A stretch of 38,722 nt of DNA from Anaerolineales bacterium. Its GTDB lineage: Bacteria > Chloroflexota > Anaerolineae > Anaerolineales > Villigracilaceae. Position 1 is the first letter of the stretch; each line of letters opens with the position of its first letter. The DNA lies in NCBI GenBank assembly GCA_020060235.1, contig JAGVAO010000277.1:1-38722 (forward strand), in the 5' to 3' direction. Made by a program: the position numbers and the translations under genes. The notes under the pieces were generated by a model that saw only the letters and a program-made list of their open reading frames with translations, ran no database searches and was not told where the DNA came from. Positions 1 to 8,173 of this stretch are shown here, in pieces.

Positions 1-132
1 ACCAACCGCATGGGCGTTCTGGCTGTCAATACCCTGATTGATATTATCCAAAATCCTGGCTCGCACAAGCGCCACATTGTTTTGCCTGTTGAACTGGTGA
101 TTCGAGAATCCTGTGGCACGTTGCGCGCCTGA
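1..132 (+). CDS. LacI-family transcriptional regulator, C-terminal end (5' cut by window)
   Basis: The window opens inside an open frame of 43 codons ending in TGA at 130-132. The visible residues contain VNTLIDII, then HIVLPVELVIRESC close to the end. The pattern 'LPVELVIRESC' is the usual C-terminal strand of the LacI/GalR sugar-binding domain, which binds a sugar effector while the missing N-terminal helix-turn-helix binds operator DNA. The gene lies 104 bases upstream of a sugar-binding protein gene on the same strand, so it most likely controls the glucan locus that follows, as LacI regulators commonly do for adjacent CUT1 transporters. The DNA-binding domain is outside the window, so neither operator nor effector can be read from the protein. 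Confidence 0.8.
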   Translation, partial: TNRMGVLAVNTLIDIIQNPGSHKRHIVLPVELVIRESCGTLRA

Positions 133-195
133 ATAAAGGAGGTGGTTGCCTGCAAGGGATAAGCATAGTTTTTCACAAGGTTAAATCCGGCAATT

Positions 196-205
196 GGGCC
201 GGCCC
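196..205. promoter_or_regulatory. Candidate LacI-type operator palindrome in the leader of the glucan operon
   Basis: GGGCCGGCCC is a perfect 10-base palindrome with a central CG, a trait shared by many LacI-family operators. It lies 31 bases before the start codon of the binding-protein gene and just after a lacI-type gene. I found no convincing -35/-10 pair in 133-236. The palindrome is short and GC-rich, so chance is possible. Confidence 0.25.
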
Positions 206-236
206 GTTTACTCACTACTAAGGAGAAAGAAAAGTC

Positions 237-1712
237 ATGCGTAAGTTAACTGTAATTCTGTCTTTGCTCGTTGCCATGAGCATGCTGCTGGCCGCTTGCG
301 GCGGCGGCACCACTGAGCCGGTTTCCCCGGATGCTCCCGCTGAACCGGCTGCCCCCGCTGAGCCCACTACTGCGCCTGCTGAGCCTGTCGCCCCGGCTGC
401 TGGCGAAAAAGTCCAGGTTCGCTGGTTTGTTGGTCTTGGCGCCGGTTCGGATGAAGGCACCTTCGCCGGCCAGCAGGCTGTTGTCGATGAGTTCAACGCC
501 TCGCAGGACGCAATCGAGCTGGTTCTGGAAATCGTCGATAACGACGCCGCTTACGACACCCTGGCGACCCAGATTGCCGCCGGCAACGCTCCTGACATCG
601 TTGGTCCCGTTGGTATTCGCGGCCGCGACAGCTTCAAGGGCGCCTGGCTCGACCTGCAGCCCTACATCGACTCGACCAACTACGACCTCAGCGACTTCGA
701 CCCCGCCCTGGTTGAGTTCTACCAGGTGAAAGAAGAAGGCCAGTTGGGTATCCCGTTCGCCATCTTCCCGTCGTTCATCATCTACAATGCTGACCTGTTC
801 GACGAAGCCGGCCTGCCTTACCCGCCCGCTGAATACGGCCAGCCCTATGTTGACGAGAATGGTGTCGAAAAAGAATGGAACATGGACACCCTGCGCGAAG
901 TTTCCATGAAGTTGACGGTTGACGCCAATGGCAATGACGCCACCAGCGAAGCCTTCGACCCCGAGCAAATCGTCCAGTTCGGTTTCATGAACCAGTGGAC
1001 CGACCCGCGCGGTATCGGCACCTTCTTCGGCTCCGGCTCGCTGGTTGCTGATGATGGCGTGACCGCCCAGATTCCTGACAACTGGAAGGCTGCCTGGGAA
1101 TGGACCTACAAGGGCTGGTGGGAAGATTACTTCATCCCGAATGGCCCCTACGGTGGCGCTGACTTCCTGCAAGGCCCCGGCGGCCCCTTCTCCTCCGGCA
1201 ACCTGGGCATGATTCACATGCACATGTGGTATGTGGCTCCGTGGGCTTTCGGCGACTCGACCTTCAATTGGCAGCTGGCCGCCACCCCGTCGTACAACGG
1301 CGTTGTGACCTCCAAGATGCATGCTGACACCTTCGGCATCCTCAAGGGCAGCAAGAACCCCGATGCGGCTTTTGAAGTCCTGACCTACATGCTCAGCGCT
1401 GAAGTTGCTCCCAAGCTGCTGAATGTCTACGGTGGTATGCCCGCCCGCCTGTCGCTGCAGGGTGACTACTTCGACACCTACGGCGAAGCCAACTTCCCCG
1501 GCAAGGACATCAACTGGGACGTGGTCGTGGCCAGCATGGCTTACGCCGACAACCCCAACCACGAATCCTACATGCCTTCCTTCCAGGAAACCACTGACAA
1601 GTACAACGAGTACTGGAACCTGCTGGCGAACACCCCCGGTGCCGATTTCGAAGCCGAAACCGCCAAACTCTTGACCGACCTGCAAGCTATCTTCGACGCA
1701 GCCGGCGAGTAA
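237..1712 (+). CDS. Sugar ABC transporter solute-binding lipoprotein (CUT1 type)
   Basis: Predicted extracellular sugar receptor of a CUT1 (MalE/UgpB-like, family 1) ABC importer, 491 residues. The start has a strong ribosome site AAGGAG at 220-225. The first 21 residues are a lipoprotein signal with lipobox LLAAC, so the mature protein would be lipid-anchored at Cys21. A low-complexity Pro/Ala/Glu/Thr linker of about 30 residues follows and would hold the domain away from the membrane. The body has hallmarks of the family, such as YNADLFDEAGLPYPP near residue 185 and a Trp-rich second lobe. It is followed after a strong hairpin by two permease genes. Neighbouring GH16, GH3 and glucan phosphorylases suggest that it binds beta-gluco-oligosaccharides (inference). 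Confidence 0.92.
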   Translation: MRKLTVILSLLVAMSMLLAACGGGTTEPVSPDAPAEPAAPAEPTTAPAEPVAPAAGEKVQVRWFVGLGAGSDEGTFAGQQAVVDEFNASQDAIELVLEIVDNDAAYDTLATQIAAGNAPDIVGPVGIRGRDSFKGAWLDLQPYIDSTNYDLSDFDPALVEFYQVKEEGQLGIPFAIFPSFIIYNADLFDEAGLPYPPAEYGQPYVDENGVEKEWNMDTLREVSMKLTVDANGNDATSEAFDPEQIVQFGFMNQWTDPRGIGTFFGSGSLVADDGVTAQIPDNWKAAWEWTYKGWWEDYFIPNGPYGGADFLQGPGGPFSSGNLGMIHMHMWYVAPWAFGDSTFNWQLAATPSYNGVVTSKMHADTFGILKGSKNPDAAFEVLTYMLSAEVAPKLLNVYGGMPARLSLQGDYFDTYGEANFPGKDINWDVVVASMAYADNPNHESYMPSFQETTDKYNEYWNLLANTPGADFEAETAKLLTDLQAIFDAAGE

Positions 1713-1729
1713 AAAAGTTTTCTAACAAA

Positions 1730-1758
1730 GCCAGCCTGGCCCACAGGGCCAGGCTGGC
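1730..1758 (+). other. Intercistronic hairpin between binding protein and permease genes
   Basis: A perfect 13-bp stem (1730-1742 with 1746-1758) closes on a 3-base ACA loop. It begins 18 bases after the binding-protein stop codon and ends before the ribosome site of the first permease. No run of T follows, so it does not look like a full terminator. Similar hairpins after malE-type genes protect the upstream message and lower permease expression; that role is inferred here. Confidence 0.6.
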
Positions 1759-1785
1759 TCCCCCCATCTAGACGGAGGTAGACCC

Positions 1786-2757
1786 ATGTCGCTTAGTGCA
1801 TTCCTACAGCGAGATAAGGCCCCAAAAGCACAAATGACAAATATGCAAAAAAAGGAAGCCCGCTGGGGGCTGGTTTTCCTAACGCCCTGGATAATAGGCT
1901 TCCTGCTCTTTTACCTGGCGCCAATGATTGCATCGTTTGTTTTTTCGCTTTACGATTTCAACCCGGCAGTCCCCGACCAGGCACGCTTTATCGGCTTTGA
2001 AAACTGGCAGCGCGCGCTGACGGTGGACGATGAAGTCTGGCTGTCGTTTGTGCGTACCTTGCACTTTGCGGCCATCTCACTGCCGATAGGGCTTGGGTTT
2101 TCACTCTTCCTGGCGATTTTGTTGAATTCCAAGAACGTGATTGGCAAGAACCTGTTCCGCACCCTGTTCTACATGCCGACCATGATTCCGGTGGTGGCGG
2201 TGGTTCTGATTTGGGCCGGGGTGCTGAACGAACAAACCGGCTGGATTAATGTGCTCATCGAGCGCTTGACCGGCATCAAGGCCATCGGCACGCAGGGCTT
2301 GCGCTGGCTGGCCGACCCCAAACTGGTCTACTATGCCTACACCATGTTTGGCCTTTGGGGCGTGGGCAATGCCATGATTATCTTCCTGGCGGGCCTGCAA
2401 GGAGTGCCGACCGAATTGTACGAAGCGGCTGAAATGGATGGCGCAAACTGGCTGCAGCGCCTGTGGAAGATTACCTTCCCGATGATTACGCCGGTGGTTT
2501 TCTACCAACTGGTGCTGGGCGTGATTGGTTCCTTGCAATACTTCCTGGCGCCGTTCGTGCTCAACCGTGGTACGGGTTTCCCCGAAGGGATGACCCGTTT
2601 CTATATGGTTTATTTCTACAGGCAATCGTTCTCATTCTTTAATATGGGTTATGGCGCAACCCTGGCCTGGATTATGTTCATCGTTGCGCTGGTGATAACC
2701 ATCGTTCTGTTCGGCACAGCAAAGTACTGGGTTTACTATGCCTCGGAGGAAAAATAA
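1786..2757 (+). CDS. Sugar ABC transporter permease, MalF/UgpA type
   Basis: Inner-membrane channel subunit of the CUT1 importer, 323 residues. It starts at ATG 1786 behind ribosome site GGAGGT (1774-1779). After a charged N-terminal tail there are about six hydrophobic segments, the first near residues 33-58. The cytoplasmic EAA loop that docks to the ATPase is visible near residues 210-230 as LYEAAEMDGANWLQRLWKIT. Its stop codon overlaps the start of the second permease by one base (TAATG at 2755-2759), so the two are translationally coupled. No ATPase gene follows; a shared MsmX/MsmK-type ATPase elsewhere in the genome is the likely partner (known for CUT1 systems, not seen here). Confidence 0.93.
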   Translation: MSLSAFLQRDKAPKAQMTNMQKKEARWGLVFLTPWIIGFLLFYLAPMIASFVFSLYDFNPAVPDQARFIGFENWQRALTVDDEVWLSFVRTLHFAAISLPIGLGFSLFLAILLNSKNVIGKNLFRTLFYMPTMIPVVAVVLIWAGVLNEQTGWINVLIERLTGIKAIGTQGLRWLADPKLVYYAYTMFGLWGVGNAMIIFLAGLQGVPTELYEAAEMDGANWLQRLWKITFPMITPVVFYQLVLGVIGSLQYFLAPFVLNRGTGFPEGMTRFYMVYFYRQSFSFFNMGYGATLAWIMFIVALVITIVLFGTAKYWVYYASEEK

Positions 2758-3827
2758 TGGCCGCTGAAAAGACACCTAAAGCAGCAGTAATCGTGCCTAA
2801 AAAAGTACGCACCTTTTTTAACACAATTGCCATTACCGGGCTGGCCCTGAGTGTGTTGTTCCTCTTTATGGTGCCGATGGTCTATGGCATCATGACCGCC
2901 TTGAAGACCGATTCTCAATTTTCGAAAATTGGCGCGCCCTGGTGGCCGGCATCCGAAGGAAAGTTTAATTATGAGGGCAAGGATTACGATATTTACAGTG
3001 TGCCCATGGAAGATGGTGAAATCCGCCAGTTGGCCCTGGTGGTCAAGGGGCGCGCGGTTAGTTCGTTTGTCGACCCTGAAAACCCTGAAGCCGGGTTGAT
3101 TGAGTGGGAAGGCGTCTGGCGGCAGTTGGAACGCGCCTGGGAACCCGACCCGCAGTGGGCCAACTTTACCAAAGCCTGGAATACCATCAACTTCCCGATG
3201 CTTCTGCGCAACACAGCCATGTATGCCATCATCACCACATTTGGCGCGGTGCTTTCGGCTTCGCTGGTTGCTTACGGGTTTGCCCGTTTCCGCATCCCGG
3301 GCAAGAACATCCTGTTCATGTTGATGCTCTCGACGGTCATCCTGCCTGGCGCGGTGACTCTCATCCCGACTTATTTCGTCTTCCTGAAACTGGGCTGGGT
3401 GGGGACGTGGCTGCCGCTGATTGTTCCGGCCTTCTTCTCGTGGGGCACGAACGTCTTCCTGTTGCGCCAGTTCTTCCTGACCATCCCGCGCGAGTTGGAC
3501 GAGGCCGCCATGATTGACGGGGCCGGGCCGTTCAGGATTTTCTTCTCGATAATCCTTCCGCAATCTGTTCCGGCCCTGACGGCGGTTGGCCTGTTCCACT
3601 TCTTCTATGCCTGGAACGACTTCTTTGGGCCGCTGATTTACCTGGCTGGCAACCCCGACAAATTCCCGATTACGGTTGGCCTGACGGCATTCAACAACCT
3701 CTACTCGCAGTCCACCAACCTTATCCAGGCGGCTTCGCTGCTTTCGGCAGTCATCCCGATTATCGTCTTCTTCATGGCTCAGCGCGTCTTCATGCAAGGT
3801 ATCGTGGTTACTGGCGTAGAAAAATAG
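2757..3827 (+). CDS. Sugar ABC transporter permease, MalG type, with an extracellular insertion
   Basis: Second channel subunit, 356 residues, starting in the TAATG overlap with the previous permease. A first membrane segment lies near residues 20-45, followed by about 95 mostly polar, Trp- and Tyr-containing residues (about 50-145) before the next membrane helix near 150. Classical MalG has a shorter loop here, so this is an enlarged external loop or small domain that may contact the binding protein. The EAA motif is clear (ELDEAAMIDGAGPFRIFF, near residue 245). A strong terminator follows at 3841-3902, which separates transporter expression from the hydrolase genes. Confidence 0.92.
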   Translation: MAAEKTPKAAVIVPKKVRTFFNTIAITGLALSVLFLFMVPMVYGIMTALKTDSQFSKIGAPWWPASEGKFNYEGKDYDIYSVPMEDGEIRQLALVVKGRAVSSFVDPENPEAGLIEWEGVWRQLERAWEPDPQWANFTKAWNTINFPMLLRNTAMYAIITTFGAVLSASLVAYGFARFRIPGKNILFMLMLSTVILPGAVTLIPTYFVFLKLGWVGTWLPLIVPAFFSWGTNVFLLRQFFLTIPRELDEAAMIDGAGPFRIFFSIILPQSVPALTAVGLFHFFYAWNDFFGPLIYLAGNPDKFPITVGLTAFNNLYSQSTNLIQAASLLSAVIPIIVFFMAQRVFMQGIVVTGVEK

Positions 3828-3840
3828 TCCTTTTGGATGA

Positions 3841-3905
3841 GACTCCCCGTGCCCAATCGAACATTGTGCCATCACTTTGCTTTGGGTATGGGGAGTCTTT
3901 TTCTT
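3841..3905 (+). terminator. Rho-independent terminator after the permease gene
   Basis: A 16-bp stem (3841-3856 with 3882-3897, two G-U pairs) with a 25-base loop is followed directly by TTTTTCTTT. It lies 13 bases after the permease stop. The right arm lies before ATG 3925 of the next gene, so the hydrolase genes need read-through or a promoter that I could not identify. Confidence 0.8.
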
Positions 3906-3924
3906 TCAAAAATTCAAAAACTAT

Positions 3925-5865
3925 ATGATTAAAAAATCCTTTTTCCTAACCATTGTTTTGGTTCTGCTTCTCTCCGCCTGCCAGCCTGCGGCTGTGACCG
4001 AACAGGCTCCTGCAACTGAGGTTCCAGTGGTTGTTGATGAAGCGCCTGTTGAGCAGGGTACTCCCGCTTATCTTGATGTTTCCCTGTCTGCCGAAGAACG
4101 TGCCCTCGACTTGCTTGGGCGCATGAGTCTGGAAGAAAAAATCGGCCAGATGACCCAGGTGGAGAAGAACAGTATCCGCCCTGATGATGTGGCCGCCTAT
4201 TATATTGGCTCGATTTTGAGCGGCGGCGGCGGATACCCTTCGGGGAACAATACCACCGAAGGCTGGATTTCGATGGTGGATGAGTTCCAGGCTGCGGCGC
4301 TGGAGACACCCCTCGGCATCCCGCTCGTCTACGGGGTGGATGCGGTTCACGGGCATAACAACCTGAAGGGCGCAACCATCTTCCCGCATAACATTGGCCT
4401 TGGCGCGGCGAACGACCCCGAACTGGTCGAGAAAATCGGCCGCGCCACCGCCGAGGAGATGCTGGCAACTGGAATCCCGTGGAATTTCGCGCCGGTGCTG
4501 GCCGTCGTGCGGGACATCCGCTGGGGGCGCACCTACGAAGCCTTCGGCGAGGATACGGAACTGGTCACCCGGCTGGGAATCGCCTATCAAAACGGTTTAC
4601 AGGCTGCGGGTGAGGGCGATTCGCTTTTCGTCCTGGCGACGCCCAAGCATTATATTGGCGATGGCGGCACGACCTGGGGTACATCCAAAACTGATAATTA
4701 CAAACTCGACCAGGGCGACACCCAGATGGACGAGGCTACGCTTCGTGAACTCTTCCTGCCGCCTTACCAGGCTGCTGTCGAGGCCGGGGCGCAGAGTATG
4801 ATGATTTCTTACAGTAGTTGGAATGGCGTTAAACTGCATGGCCACAAATACCTGATTACCGACGTGCTCAAGGCTGAGTTGGGATTCGAGGGTTTTATCG
4901 TCTCTGACTGGGGCGCGATTGACCAGATTGACGGCAACTATTACAACGCGGTTGTGACCGCCATCAACGCCGGTGTGGACATGAACATGGTTCCGCAGGG
5001 TTACCAGCGCTACATCACGACCCTGACCCAGGCCGTTGAAAAAGGCGACGTGCCGATGGAACGCATCGACGATGCCGTGCTGCGGATTTTGACCGTCAAA
5101 TTCAGGCTGGGCTTGTTTGAAAAGCCCTTTGCCGACCCGGCTTACTTCGACACGGTCGGTTCAGATGCGCACCGTGAACTGGCGCGCGAAGCGGTGGCCA
5201 AGTCGCTGGTTTTGCTCAAGAATGACAATGCCGCCCTGCCGATTGCCGGGGACGCCGGGCTGATTTACGTGGCCGGGGCCTTTGCCGACGATATTGGCAT
5301 TCAGTCTGGTGGCTGGACAATCGAGTGGCAGGGCAAGGCCGGAAACATTACCCCCGGCACGACCATTTTGCAGGCCATCGAGGCGACCGCTACTGGCGAA
5401 GTGCGTTTCAACCGATTCGGCAATTTTGACGAAGGCCGCAAGGCCGATGTGGCAATTGTGGTGGTTGGTGAGCGCCCCTATGCTGAAGGGCGCGGCGACA
5501 ATGCCAACCTGGCCCTGAGCGATGTTGACCTTGGTTTGATTCAGCGTGTGCGCGAGCAAAGTGAAAAGGTGGTTGTCGTCCTGATTTCTGGCCGCCCGCT
5601 GATTATTACCGAAGTCCTGCCCTATGCCGACGCTTTTGTGGCCGCCTGGCTGCCTGGCACCGAGGGCCAGGGTGTTGTCGATGTGCTTTTCGGCGACCGG
5701 CCTTTTACCGGCAAATTACCCTTTACCTGGCCGCGCACTGCCGAGCAGTTGCCCTTCGACTTTGACAACCTGCCGACCGAAGGCTGTGACGCGCCGCTTT
5801 TCCCCTATGGCTACGGGCTGGATGTGACCTCGAGCGAGCAGGTAATGCTGCCGGTTTGCCCGTAG
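3925..5865 (+). CDS. GH3 beta-glucosidase / exo-beta-glucanase lipoprotein
   Basis: Secreted glycoside hydrolase family 3 enzyme that would remove glucose from non-reducing ends of beta-glucan or oligoglucosides. I start it at ATG 3925 (646 residues): this gives a clean lipoprotein signal with lipobox LLSAC, whereas the longer in-frame ATG at 3877 lies inside the terminator. The (beta/alpha)8 domain contains GRTYEAFGED and KHYIGDGG, and the catalytic nucleophile is Asp328 in GFIVSDW. The second domain carries GERPYAEGRGD (residues 515-525), the acid/base region of barley exohydrolase-type GH3 enzymes, with Glu521 or Glu516 as the acid. No fibronectin-III tail is present. Eleven bases separate it from the GH16 gene, so they likely share a transcript. 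Exact linkage preference cannot be read from sequence. Confidence 0.92.
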   Translation: MIKKSFFLTIVLVLLLSACQPAAVTEQAPATEVPVVVDEAPVEQGTPAYLDVSLSAEERALDLLGRMSLEEKIGQMTQVEKNSIRPDDVAAYYIGSILSGGGGYPSGNNTTEGWISMVDEFQAAALETPLGIPLVYGVDAVHGHNNLKGATIFPHNIGLGAANDPELVEKIGRATAEEMLATGIPWNFAPVLAVVRDIRWGRTYEAFGEDTELVTRLGIAYQNGLQAAGEGDSLFVLATPKHYIGDGGTTWGTSKTDNYKLDQGDTQMDEATLRELFLPPYQAAVEAGAQSMMISYSSWNGVKLHGHKYLITDVLKAELGFEGFIVSDWGAIDQIDGNYYNAVVTAINAGVDMNMVPQGYQRYITTLTQAVEKGDVPMERIDDAVLRILTVKFRLGLFEKPFADPAYFDTVGSDAHRELAREAVAKSLVLLKNDNAALPIAGDAGLIYVAGAFADDIGIQSGGWTIEWQGKAGNITPGTTILQAIEATATGEVRFNRFGNFDEGRKADVAIVVVGERPYAEGRGDNANLALSDVDLGLIQRVREQSEKVVVVLISGRPLIITEVLPYADAFVAAWLPGTEGQGVVDVLFGDRPFTGKLPFTWPRTAEQLPFDFDNLPTEGCDAPLFPYGYGLDVTSSEQVMLPVCP

Positions 5866-5876
5866 AATCAAGTGTG

Positions 5877-7070
5877 ATGAACAAAATGAAACTTACCCGC
5901 CTGCTGTTCGTCATCCTGATTTCCACCGCGCTCTTTTTCGCCTGCGCGCCGCAATTGGATTCGCCAGTTGCAGAATCTCCCATGCCTTCACCTTCTCCGA
6001 CCCCTGAGTGGGAACTCCCTGGCTGGACTCTTGTCTGGCAGGATGAATTCGACGGCCCTGAAATCGACCGCGCCAAATGGACGTTCGACATCGGTGGGCA
6101 CGGCTGGGGCAACAATGAATGGCAGGCCTACACCGAGCGCCCGGAAAATGTCCGCATTGAGGATGGCGCGCTGGTCATCGAAGCCCGCGAAGAGCAGTTC
6201 GTGCGCCGCAATTACACCTCGGCGCGCATGAAAACCCAGGGCCTGCACGCCTGGACGTATGGGCGCATCGAAGCGCGCATGAAACTGCCCTATGGCAATG
6301 GCATTTGGCCCGCCTTCTGGATGCTCGGAGCGAACATCCAACAGACCCCCTGGCCGGCTTCTGGCGAAATCGACATTATGGAATACATTGGGCGCGACGC
6401 CAACCGGGTGTATGGGACGGTTCACGGCCCCGGTTACTCGGGCGGCGGCGGGGTCGGTCATTTCATCAATATGCCCGCCGGGACGCTCAACGAAGAATTT
6501 CATGTTTATGCCGTCGAATGGGAAGAAAACGAAATCCGCTGGTACGTGGACGACGAGCAGTTTTTCAAAGTTACCCCCGAAACCTTACCGGGCCGCTGGG
6601 TCTACGACCATCCTTTCTTTATTCTCATCAACCTGGCGGTCGGTGGCAATTGGCCCGGCTATCCGGATGAAAGCACCGTCTTCCCGCAATTCCTGCTTGT
6701 CGATTACGTCCGCGTGTACCAGCGCCCGGACGGCGCGACCGGCAGCGTCGGCGGAGGCCCGGTTCACGTCGGTGACATCTTCCTCGAGGCCGATGAAAGT
6801 GACGGGGAGTGGCGCGCCGCCGTGATAGTCACCGTCCATGACGCCGAAGGCAACCCGGTCGAGGGCGTCACCGTCACCGGCGGCTGGGTCGGCCTGACCA
6901 ATCGCGGAGAAAGCACTGCGAAGACCGATGCACAGGGTGTCGTTCGCCTGCTTTCCTTCCCTGTCGAGCGAAGCGGTGAAATTACCTTTTGTGTTACCAA
7001 CCTGAGCGGACCGAATGCCACCTACGATAAACCGGCAAACATCCGCAATTGTGCCAAATTGGAAAAATGA
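5877..7070 (+). CDS. GH16 endo-beta-1,3-glucanase (laminarinase type) lipoprotein with Ig-like tail
   Basis: Predicted extracellular endo-acting glucanase, 397 residues from ATG 5877; this start gives a signal ending in a somewhat atypical lipobox, LFFAC. The GH16 jelly-roll runs from about residue 40 to 280. The retaining active site is complete: GEIDIMEYIG with nucleophile Glu164, Asp166 and acid/base Glu169. The WQDEFDG and NNEWQAYT motifs are typical of bacterial laminarinases. After a short Gly-rich linker, residues about 295-397 form an Ig-like domain (VHVGDIFLEA, then VTVHDAEGNPVEGVTV) also found appended to other secreted enzymes; it may aid binding or spacing. Its stop overlaps the next start as ATGA at 7067-7070. 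Laminarin-like beta-1,3-glucan is the likely substrate; mixed-linked glucan is an alternative. Confidence 0.92.
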   Translation: MNKMKLTRLLFVILISTALFFACAPQLDSPVAESPMPSPSPTPEWELPGWTLVWQDEFDGPEIDRAKWTFDIGGHGWGNNEWQAYTERPENVRIEDGALVIEAREEQFVRRNYTSARMKTQGLHAWTYGRIEARMKLPYGNGIWPAFWMLGANIQQTPWPASGEIDIMEYIGRDANRVYGTVHGPGYSGGGGVGHFINMPAGTLNEEFHVYAVEWEENEIRWYVDDEQFFKVTPETLPGRWVYDHPFFILINLAVGGNWPGYPDESTVFPQFLLVDYVRVYQRPDGATGSVGGGPVHVGDIFLEADESDGEWRAAVIVTVHDAEGNPVEGVTVTGGWVGLTNRGESTAKTDAQGVVRLLSFPVERSGEITFCVTNLSGPNATYDKPANIRNCAKLEK

Positions 7071-8173
7071 AACTTTTTTCGAGAAATCTTCTCCTCCTGA
7101 CCCTGCTGGCAGGTATCCTGCTCGCGGCCTGCCAGCAGGGCCTTTCCCCTGAACCGGCGACACCGGAATCGCCCACACCTGCGCCGACCGCAACGCCCGA
7201 CTTGCCTGAATACGAAAAAATCCCCGGCGTGTACCTGGGGACATTTCACGGCACGAGCGTTTCAAGCGTTGATTTGTTTGAGCGTATCGGCAAAGGTGTC
7301 GCTATTTCCGCCGTGTACCTGAACTGGAGCAAAGGCTTCAACAACGGCCTGTTGAGCGCCAACCGTTATGCGGGGCGCGTGACGCTGATTACCTGGGAAT
7401 TTTTCCCTGGCGCAACCAAAACCGCCCGCGACTACGAAGGACGTGTACTCGAAGCCATCATCGATGGGCATTATGACGATTACCTCGACACCTGGTCGAA
7501 GGGTATGCGCGAATTTGGCAAACCAGTTCTGCTGCGCTTCGGACACGAAATGAACGGCGACTGGTATCCCTGGTCGGGCGTCTTCAACGGCGGCAGCACC
7601 CTCGACGGCTATGGCGACCCAACCCTGGCCGACGGCCCGGAACGATTTGTGGCCGCCTACCGCTACATTCACGACCGCTTCACCCAAAACGGTGCTGACA
7701 ATGTGCTCTGGGTTTGGTGCCCCAATGCGCCGTTTTCGGGCATGCAAACCGCCCTCGGCGACTGGAACAATGCCGCCGCCTACTATCCCGGTGACGACTA
7801 TGTCGATTGGATGTGCTTCGACGGCTACAACTGGGGCACTTCCGCGTATGGACAAACTTTCAACGCCCGCTGGACTTCCTTCGACGAAATTTTTGCCAGC
7901 AGTTACGCCGAATTGCAGGCCATTAATCCCGAAAAACCCATCATCATTGGCGAGTTTTCTTCGACCGAAGAAGGCGGAGATAAAGCCGCCTGGATTACCG
8001 ACACCTTCCAGAAAATCCGCACCGAATACCCGCAAATCCGCGCCATCATCTGGTTCCACATTTCCAAAGAGACCGACTGGCGAATCAACTCCTCCGACGC
8101 CGCGCTCGAAGCCTACCGCGACGCCGTGGCAGACGACTACTGGCTGCCTGAATGGCCGGGAATAAACGAATGA
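7067..8173 (+). CDS. GH26-like endo-glycosidase lipoprotein
   Basis: Secreted hydrolase of 368 residues starting in an ATGA overlap with the GH16 gene. A lipoprotein signal with lipobox LLAAC is followed by a Pro/Thr/Ala linker. The catalytic domain has the features of clan GH-A family 26: LRFGHEMNGDWYPW with acid/base Glu161 and IIIGEFSS with nucleophile Glu296, plus DNVLWVWCPN between them. GH26 contains beta-mannanases, some lichenases (beta-1,3-1,4-glucanases) and xylanases. The surrounding genes favour a beta-glucanase acting on mixed-linked or beta-1,3-glucan, but mannanase activity cannot be excluded. Tight overlaps on both sides indicate co-translation with GH16 and the large phosphorylase. 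Confidence 0.85.
   Translation: MKLFSRNLLLLTLLAGILLAACQQGLSPEPATPESPTPAPTATPDLPEYEKIPGVYLGTFHGTSVSSVDLFERIGKGVAISAVYLNWSKGFNNGLLSANRYAGRVTLITWEFFPGATKTARDYEGRVLEAIIDGHYDDYLDTWSKGMREFGKPVLLRFGHEMNGDWYPWSGVFNGGSTLDGYGDPTLADGPERFVAAYRYIHDRFTQNGADNVLWVWCPNAPFSGMQTALGDWNNAAAYYPGDDYVDWMCFDGYNWGTSAYGQTFNARWTSFDEIFASSYAELQAINPEKPIIIGEFSSTEEGGDKAAWITDTFQKIRTEYPQIRAIIWFHISKETDWRINSSDAALEAYRDAVADDYWLPEWPGINE

Noticed and set aside
246-1685. A 479-codon open frame antisense to the sugar-binding protein gene
   Set aside because: It mirrors a GC-rich gene in the opposite strand, lacks a recognisable domain or ribosome site, and the + strand product has a lipobox and full family features.
1730-1758. Full terminator after the sugar-binding protein gene
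   Set aside because: The stem is strong but is followed by TCCCCCC rather than a T run, and two permease genes of the same system follow.
2736-3875. A 379-codon minus-strand frame opposite the second permease
   Set aside because: Charged, repetitive translation with no domain; the + strand encodes a clear permease with EAA motif.
3877-3924. Longer N-terminus for the GH3 enzyme from ATG 3877
   Set aside because: It starts inside the terminator stem and loop and would bury the lipoprotein signal behind 16 extra residues.
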